Source: GCA-2730975 sp964576585 (lineage in GTDB: Bacteria > Verrucomicrobiota > Verrucomicrobiia > Opitutales > Seribacteraceae). Taken from it: a stretch of 7,244 nt of DNA. Position numbers and translations under genes: made by a program. The stretch is from the NCBI GenBank assembly GCA_964576585.1, contig CAZNWO010000165.1, positions 1 to 7,244 of the forward strand, in the 5' to 3' direction. The notes below the pieces were generated by a model. The model was given only the letters and a program-made list of their open reading frames with translations. It searched no databases and was not told the origin of the DNA. Below, one piece after another: positions 1 to 4,609 of this stretch (position 1 is the stretch's first letter; each line of letters opens with the position of its first letter).

Positions 1-813
1 GCGGTTCTCCAATTTGAGGATAGTTTCCGCTTTCTATCCAGTGAGGACGATTGGGATGCCTTGGTCAATCGGGACGACTTGAGATCCCATCTTTTGGGGG
101 CTTCAGGCGAAAGTCAACCAAGCGAGGAGGCGTCCGTTGCGGTTTCCGAGGAGCTTTTGGCACCGATTGATTCCCAAGAGGTCTGGGCTGCGGGTGTTAC
201 CTATTATTCCAGTCGGCTTGCCCGTATGGAGGAATCGCGGGATGCAGGCGGAGGAGACTTCTACTCCAGGGTGTATGAAGCCGATCGACCGGAGCTGTTC
301 ATGAAGGCAACACCTGCCCGGGTGGTTGATCCTGGACAGCCTTTTCGAATTCGACAGGATTCCGAGTGGGATGTTCCTGAACCTGAATTGACCGTTTTTG
401 CGACTGCTTCGGGAAGAATCGCGGCTTATACCATTGGCAACGACGTAAGCTCTCGAAGCATCGAGGGGGAGAATCCCTTATACCTTCCACAGGCAAAGAC
501 TTACGACGACTGCGCTTGCTTGGGGCCTTGCCTTTACGTACCCGAAAATCCCCTTTCTTCGGAAACCAATGTCCGCTTGCAGATTCGCAGGGAAGATGAA
601 ACTGCCTTTGAGGGCGAGACCACCTTGGCTCAAATGAAGCGTTCGCCCGAGGAGTTGGTCGGTTATCTCTTTCGGGAAACGAGTTTCCCTTCCGGCGTTT
701 TTCTCATGACGGGCACGGGAATCGTCCCCGGTCAGGATTTTACCCTTCGTTCCGGTGATGAGGTTTCCATTTTCATTGAAGGCATCGGAACTCTCGTGAA
801 TACCGTTGCATAA
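1..813 (+). CDS. FAH-superfamily 2-keto-3-deoxy-sugar-acid dehydratase/hydrolase (5' end outside window)
   Basis: The reading frame is open from base 1, giving 270 codons before the TAA, so the true start lies upstream; a TTG at 61 is internal and not a credible start. The protein is a cytoplasmic FAH-superfamily enzyme. The metal site is visible as the WDVPEPEL segment (window codons 123-130, Glu127 and Glu129) and GNDVSSR (Asp148). The usual lysine follows in LPQAK (Lys166), and then a CLGPC segment (173-177). Members of this family dehydrate or cleave 2-keto-3-deoxy acids using Mg2+ or Mn2+. The next gene, 27 bases on, is an alpha-ketoglutaric semialdehyde dehydrogenase. By inference this enzyme is therefore a 2-keto-3-deoxy-pentonate dehydratase of the KdaD/XylX kind, producing 2-oxoglutarate semialdehyde. 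The family is secure; the substrate is not, and a 2,4-diketo-3-deoxy acid hydrolase is the main alternative. Confidence 0.88.
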   Translation, partial: AVLQFEDSFRFLSSEDDWDALVNRDDLRSHLLGASGESQPSEEASVAVSEELLAPIDSQEVWAAGVTYYSSRLARMEESRDAGGGDFYSRVYEADRPELFMKATPARVVDPGQPFRIRQDSEWDVPEPELTVFATASGRIAAYTIGNDVSSRSIEGENPLYLPQAKTYDDCACLGPCLYVPENPLSSETNVRLQIRREDETAFEGETTLAQMKRSPEELVGYLFRETSFPSGVFLMTGTGIVPGQDFTLRSGDEVSIFIEGIGTLVNTVA

Positions 814-840
814 TTTCCCACCTAAAAAGCTAACAAAAAA
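814..840 (+). promoter_or_regulatory. A-rich translation leader without Shine-Dalgarno
   Basis: The short gap between the two catabolic genes ends in AAAAAGCTAACAAAAAA directly before the ATG and contains no purine-rich GGAG-type site. Initiation may depend on the unstructured A-rich leader or on coupling with the upstream gene. This is a description of the sequence, not a recognised regulatory element. Confidence 0.35.
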
Positions 841-2421
841 ATGTCAGAATCAGAAACATCATTGATCGGTTTTTCCCGAGGCGAGGTCTCGGAAGAAGTT
901 TTTTACGCCGAAAATCCATCCACCGGAGAACAGATTCCCACCGTTTACTGCGCTGCCTCGGACGAGGAAGTCGACAGGGCGGTGGAATTGTCGGACGATG
1001 CCGCCGTTCCTCTGGCCTCCCTGTCGGGAGCTGAGAAAGCGAGGTTTCTTCGGACGATTGCGGACAACGTGGAAGGCATTGTCGAGGATTTGGTTGCCAT
1101 CGTGACTGCCGAGACTGGGTTGCCCGAGCCTCGAGTCAGGGCCGAGACCGGACGAACCTCCGGGCAGTTGAGGCTGTTTGCGGATCTTGTCGAGGAAGGC
1201 TCTTGGGTCGATGCTCGGATTGACCACGCGATGCCAGATCGCCAACCTATCCCTAAGCCCGATTTGCGCGCCATGTTGCGTCCAATCGGTCCCGTTGGGG
1301 TTTTTTGCGCCAGCAATTTCCCCTTGGCCTTTTCCGTGGCTGGAGGAGACACGGCTTCCGCCTTTGCTGCTGGTTGTCCCGTGATCGTGAAGGCGCACCA
1401 TGCCCATCCCGGTTCCGCCTTGGCGGTAGGTAAGGCAGTATCGGAGGCCGTGCAGAGCTGCAACTTGCCTGAAGGCGCCTTTTCCTTGCTGTATGGTGGT
1501 GGCAGGACCGTAGGCCAAAGGTTGGTGTGTCATCCTAGCCTTAAGGCCGTGGGTTTTACGGGGTCGAGGGCAGGCGGAAGAGCCTTGTTCGACTTGGCTG
1601 CAGCTCGTTCGGAACCGATTCCCGTCTATGCCGAGATGAGCAGCGTAAACCCGATTTTCATCCTTCCGAGCGCCCTTGCGGAGAGAAAGGAAGAAATCGC
1701 CCAAGGTCTTCAGGGGTCGGCGACCCTTGGAATGGGACAATTCTGCACGAACCCGGGAATCGTGCTTCACGAATCAGGCGAGAGTGGCGACGAGTTTCGG
1801 GCTTCCTACGCTCAATTCATGAAGGATTCTCCTTCAGGACCGATGCTGCATTCAGGGATCAGGGATGCTTACGGAGAGGGACTCTCCGCAGTTACCGGCA
1901 GACCCGGGGTTGAGGTCTTGGTTGAACCGGGATCGGACCGAGGCGTGGGCAATTGTGACGCTTCCGCAGCTGTTCTTGCCACGGATGCATCCTCTTTTCT
2001 AGCCGACGAATCCATGGCCGAAGAGGTTTTCGGTCCCTCGACTTTGCTCGTATCCTGCGAGGGCAGGGAGCAGATGCTCGAATATGCATCTCGGATGGAA
2101 GGCCAGCTCACTGTATCCATCTTTGGGAGTGAGGAAGAACTCGTTGCATACGAAGATCTTGTAGATGTGCTTGAGACCAAGGCGGGTCGCCTGCTATTCA
2201 ACCAATTTCCCACCGGAGTCGAGGTTTGCCATTCCATGGTGCACGGGGGTCCTTACCCTGCCACCACCGATGGTCGATCGACTTCCGTGGGCACTGGTGC
2301 GATTCTGCGTTTCGCCCGCCCCGTTTGCTTTCAGGGCTTTCCTGATGACCTCCTGCCTGACGAATTGAAGGAGTCCAATCCTTTAGGCATTCGGCGTCTC
2401 GTTGATTCTCGAAACGTCTAG
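841..2421 (+). CDS. Aldehyde dehydrogenase, alpha-ketoglutaric semialdehyde dehydrogenase type
   Basis: This 526-residue protein has the expected length for the KGSADH branch of the aldehyde dehydrogenase superfamily, which oxidises 2-oxoglutarate semialdehyde to 2-oxoglutarate with NAD(P)+. The catalytic set is complete: Asn159 in ASNFPL (oxyanion hole), Lys184 in VIVKAHH (cofactor binding), FTGS at 239-242, the general-base Glu265 in AEMSSVNP, nucleophile Cys302 in GQFCTNPG, and the EEVFGP motif at 394-399. The AEMSSVNP form and a C-terminal GGPYPATTDGRSTSVGTGAI segment are typical of this branch rather than of betaine or succinate-semialdehyde dehydrogenases. It follows the FAH-family gene by 27 bases and is probably co-transcribed, taking that enzyme's product. 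The ATG at 841 is preceded by an A-rich stretch with no Shine-Dalgarno, but the following residues align with the family N-terminus. NAD+ versus NADP+ preference cannot be read from the sequence. Confidence 0.93.
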   Translation: MSESETSLIGFSRGEVSEEVFYAENPSTGEQIPTVYCAASDEEVDRAVELSDDAAVPLASLSGAEKARFLRTIADNVEGIVEDLVAIVTAETGLPEPRVRAETGRTSGQLRLFADLVEEGSWVDARIDHAMPDRQPIPKPDLRAMLRPIGPVGVFCASNFPLAFSVAGGDTASAFAAGCPVIVKAHHAHPGSALAVGKAVSEAVQSCNLPEGAFSLLYGGGRTVGQRLVCHPSLKAVGFTGSRAGGRALFDLAAARSEPIPVYAEMSSVNPIFILPSALAERKEEIAQGLQGSATLGMGQFCTNPGIVLHESGESGDEFRASYAQFMKDSPSGPMLHSGIRDAYGEGLSAVTGRPGVEVLVEPGSDRGVGNCDASAAVLATDASSFLADESMAEEVFGPSTLLVSCEGREQMLEYASRMEGQLTVSIFGSEEELVAYEDLVDVLETKAGRLLFNQFPTGVEVCHSMVHGGPYPATTDGRSTSVGTGAILRFARPVCFQGFPDDLLPDELKESNPLGIRRLVDSRNV

Positions 2422-2462
2422 TGTGGAAGTTATTTTTTTCTGCGTGCGGTTCTGGTGGTTGG

Positions 2463-2499
2463 AAGGTTTGATTTTACCCCTGCTTTCTCTCTCAACCTT
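2463..2499 (+). terminator. Weak candidate hairpin terminator after the dehydrogenase gene
   Basis: AAGGTTTGA (2463-2471) can pair with TCAACCTT (2492-2499) with one bulged T, around a loop of about 20 bases, followed by TTTC. It lies about 40 bases after the dehydrogenase stop codon. The stem is short and AT-rich, the loop is long and the T-tract is poor, so it is at best a weak intrinsic terminator. Confidence 0.2.
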
Positions 2500-2665
2500 T
2501 TCTGAGTAAACGAAGTAGGCTTTCTGGGTGTTTTATCCTGTTGGATGACAGCCGTTTGCATGCAGTTCGCCTAGCTTTTTTTCGCTTGGTTTTGTAGTTT
2601 CCTTAAATAACCTCGCACGCGAAATAGGTTTGCTTTCGCCTCGTAAACGTTTTCCATTCCGCTCT

Positions 2666-2679
2666 TTGAATTAATTCAA
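2666..2679. promoter_or_regulatory. Perfect 14-bp palindrome, possible operator
   Basis: TTGAATTAATTCAA is identical to its own reverse complement and lies 117 bases before the GTG start of the GTPase gene. A dimeric repressor or activator could bind such a site, and its left half (TTGAAT) also resembles a -35 element, although no good -10 sits 16-18 bases downstream. No regulator gene is present in the window. Function is inferred from symmetry and position only. Confidence 0.3.
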
Positions 2680-2796
2680 TTCGAGAATACCCATGCCTTT
2701 TCGTATCTGCATTCCTTTTGCCGCTAGCCCAGTTGCAATGCTTTCGTTTGGTTTTGACTCGGCTTGTGAATCGGGCAGAAAATCTCCCTTTGCATC

Positions 2797-4578
2797 GTGA
2801 TTGGTAGAAAGAACACCATTGGAATATACGACTGTCTTGAAGGACAGTTTCGCATGTTGGAGAAGTTTCCATTTATTGTCGGTTGTCTTGGCAATGCCGA
2901 TTGGCAGGTAGTCTGTTCGGATGAATGGGAAGGCGCCTGCATGATCAAGAAGTCGGGCAACAGTTTTCGCATCGTACCCAACAAGAAGGGTGATGAGCGA
3001 CTTCTTGTAAATGGCGGTCCGTTCGCCGAGCCATTTACGGTAGAGGAGGAAGAGGTCTGTACTCTTCAGTTCACGGGATATCCCTTGGTGGTGTTTGTCG
3101 GTAAGGATCCAAAGTCTTGGGCCGACCAAATTCAGAAAGGCCAGTGGGTTCTGACCAACGGGCGCAGCGGCGGCGAATATGGCCAGTGCGGTCGATACGA
3201 GGTGATCGACCTGATTCGCGAATCGGGGGCCGACGTCTCCGAGTGCGCCATCAAGCCTGTGGGGCTGGACGTTCCCTTCTGGGTGGTTCATCTGCTCGAC
3301 TTTCTTCAACTCGAGGAGGAAGAGGAAGAAGAAGAAGAGGTTGTAGAGGAACAGATCGTCGTTGATCCCGATCGTGGCGAGTTCACCTGTCCAATTTGTT
3401 GGCTTCGCTTCGATCGACCCGATGTTCTCAGCATCGCTATGCACGAGGACTTGCGCGGAGACCGCAAGTTGGGCGAGGACGCCATGTTGCGTTTCATTCC
3501 AACCGAGTTCAATTCCAAGGGGCAGGCGCTTGATGCCATGGGCTTGCCCACCACCGACGTCGCTTGTCCGCACTGTCACCACAAGTTGCCTCCCGGCTTC
3601 ATGGACGTGTCGCACCATATTTTTTCAATCGTTGGTGCACCAAGCGCGGGTAAGTCTTACTACCTTAGCGTCTTGGTCCGACAGCTGCAGCGTACCATGT
3701 TCCGTGAGTTCGGCATAGCCTTCAGGGACGCGGACCCGTCCTACAACGCGATCCTGAACTCGATGAAGAATCGCTTGTTTGCCGGCTCCGATCCATCACA
3801 GGCAATGCTGATCAAAACGCAGCTGGAAGGAGAGATGTATGAGCGTTTGGAGCGTCACGACCGGGTTGTGGCTCTACCCAAGCCATTTGTGTTTAGTCTG
3901 TCCGACCCACGTGGTGCGGGACACGATTGTTCGCTGATTTTCTATGACAATGCGGGCGAGCACTTCGAGCCCGGCATCGCCAACGATGAGTCTCCCGGCA
4001 CCTTGCACGTAGCTAGTTCATCCGGAATATTCTTCCTTTTCGATCCTATCGCCAGCCCGGAGTTTCGACGAACTCTCCGTGGACACGACGATCCCCAGTT
4101 CACTTTGGATGCGAAGGGTACGCGCCTCGACCAGCAAGACATCATCATGGCGGAGCTTGAGGTGCGTGTTAAGCAGAACCAGAACATCAGCATCGCCGAT
4201 CGAATCGATGCTCCTGTCGCTGTGATGATCGGCAAGTGCGACATCCTCAAGGATCAACTGGACTGGGAACGAATTAAGTGGCCAATTCGCGACAAGAAGT
4301 TCGACTTGCAGATCGTTGATGCAAATTCGGAGGTGCTACGTGATTACATGATGGACATGCATCCTTCCATCGTTGCGAATTCCGAAGCGCTCTCTAAAAA
4401 CGTTCGTTATTTTCCCGTAAGTGCCTTCGGGCACAGCCCCGCCACCTTTAAGAACGGAGATCAGGAGTTCATTGCTCCCGACCCCGACAAACTGGACCCC
4501 GTGATGGTAGAGATTCCAACCCTCTGGGTACTCTCTCAAGTAGAACCCGATTTGATTCCCGGCGCAGATTCGGCTTAG
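2797..4578 (+). CDS. TRAFAC-type P-loop GTPase with FHA-like, GYF-like and zinc-ribbon N-terminal region
   Basis: The protein has 593 residues with no signal peptide or membrane segment, so it is probably cytoplasmic. The GTPase domain has a P-loop GAPSAGKS (280-287), a G3 motif in LIFYDNAGE (Asp384, Gly387), a G4-like GKCD (479-482) in place of NKxD, and a G5-like SAF (542-544). Before it is a zinc ribbon, CPIC (198-201) paired with CPHCH (257-261), directly leading into the GTPase as in bacterial TRAFAC-clade 'double-GTPase' proteins (DO-GTPase type). Residues about 8-100 resemble a degenerate FHA domain (FIVG at 26-29, LVNG at 70-73). Residues 117-169 resemble a GYF-type domain (WVLTNG...GEYG, closing Trp162). 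A run of nine glutamates (173-181) links these to the ribbon. The next gene, 31 bases on, looks like a GAP1-N2 partner, so GTP hydrolysis probably switches that protein. The GTG at 2797 is the first start after an in-frame stop at 2767; ATG 2854 is an alternative. Confidence 0.87.
   Translation: MIGRKNTIGIYDCLEGQFRMLEKFPFIVGCLGNADWQVVCSDEWEGACMIKKSGNSFRIVPNKKGDERLLVNGGPFAEPFTVEEEEVCTLQFTGYPLVVFVGKDPKSWADQIQKGQWVLTNGRSGGEYGQCGRYEVIDLIRESGADVSECAIKPVGLDVPFWVVHLLDFLQLEEEEEEEEEVVEEQIVVDPDRGEFTCPICWLRFDRPDVLSIAMHEDLRGDRKLGEDAMLRFIPTEFNSKGQALDAMGLPTTDVACPHCHHKLPPGFMDVSHHIFSIVGAPSAGKSYYLSVLVRQLQRTMFREFGIAFRDADPSYNAILNSMKNRLFAGSDPSQAMLIKTQLEGEMYERLERHDRVVALPKPFVFSLSDPRGAGHDCSLIFYDNAGEHFEPGIANDESPGTLHVASSSGIFFLFDPIASPEFRRTLRGHDDPQFTLDAKGTRLDQQDIIMAELEVRVKQNQNISIADRIDAPVAVMIGKCDILKDQLDWERIKWPIRDKKFDLQIVDANSEVLRDYMMDMHPSIVANSEALSKNVRYFPVSAFGHSPATFKNGDQEFIAPDPDKLDPVMVEIPTLWVLSQVEPDLIPGADSA
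2839..2856 (+). promoter_or_regulatory. Shine-Dalgarno-like site and alternative ATG inside the GTPase gene
   Basis: GAAGGA (2839-2844) lies nine bases before an in-frame ATG at 2854-2856 (Met20 of the long form). This is the best ribosome-binding site in the window, while the GTG at 2797 has none. Starting here would remove the first strand of the FHA-like domain (IGIYD, residues 8-12), which is why the longer form was kept. A second, shorter isoform is possible. Confidence 0.35.
3313..3340 (+). repeat. GAR purine tract encoding nine glutamates
   Basis: Twenty-eight consecutive purines made of GAG/GAA codons encode Glu173-Glu181, followed by two valines and two more glutamates. It is a low-complexity, acidic linker between the GYF-like region and the zinc ribbon. 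Such tracts can vary in length by replication slippage; mixed GAA/GAG codons suggest it has been kept at the protein level. Confidence 0.8.
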
Positions 4579-4583
4579 TTTAA

Positions 4584-4597
4584 GGATTCAGGAATCC
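4584..4597 (+). repeat. Small inverted repeat between GTPase and GAP1-like genes
   Basis: GGATTC and GAATCC are perfect complements separated by AG; realistically this is a 5-bp stem with a CAGG tetraloop. It falls in the 31-base gap just after the GTPase stop and 12 bases before the next ATG, and no T-run follows, so it is not a terminator. It might influence translation of the downstream gene, or be chance. Confidence 0.3.
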
Positions 4598-4609
4598 AAT
4601 TAGCCAGCC

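Larger units (their letters stand above)
2422..2796. other. Intergenic region between catabolic unit and GTPase module
   Basis: These 375 bases contain no convincing gene on either strand; small minus-strand frames here run into the antisense of the GTPase gene and look like no known protein. The region has T-runs at 2433-2439 and 2576-2582, a weak hairpin at 2463-2499, an 8-bp TGCATGCA palindrome at 2557-2564 and a 14-bp palindrome at 2666-2679. It is more AT-rich in places than the flanking genes. By position it should carry the end of the first transcript and the promoter of the second, but I could not find a -35/-10 pair with good sequence and spacing. Confidence 0.6.

Noticed and set aside
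61..63. TTG at 61 as start of the FAH-family gene
   Set aside because: The frame is open upstream to base 1 with plausible protein sequence (EDSFRFLSSEDDWDAL), so the gene starts outside the window.
859..1770. A 303-codon minus-strand open frame
   Set aside because: It lies wholly within the aldehyde dehydrogenase, which has all catalytic motifs in the plus frame. The minus product is a compositional shadow.
2557..2582. TGCATGCA palindrome followed by a seven-T run as a terminator
   Set aside because: The 8-bp palindrome cannot form a real stem with a loop, and no longer complementary arms precede the T-run.
2586..2609. TTGGTT ... TAAATA as a promoter for the GTPase module
   Set aside because: The spacer is only 12 bases, too short for a housekeeping sigma factor, and the match is weak.
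2603..2872. An 89-codon minus-strand open frame over the intergenic gap
   Set aside because: No recognisable features, a basic and irregular composition, and overlap with the start of the GTPase gene.
3313..3340. GAR tract as a tandem repeat or array of biological interest at DNA level
   Set aside because: It is explained by a run of glutamate codons in the GTPase gene. No repeat unit extends beyond it.
2671..3618. A 315-codon minus-strand open frame
   Set aside because: It is antisense to the GTPase gene, whose plus-strand frame carries ordered GTPase and zinc-ribbon motifs. The minus translation shows no family signature.
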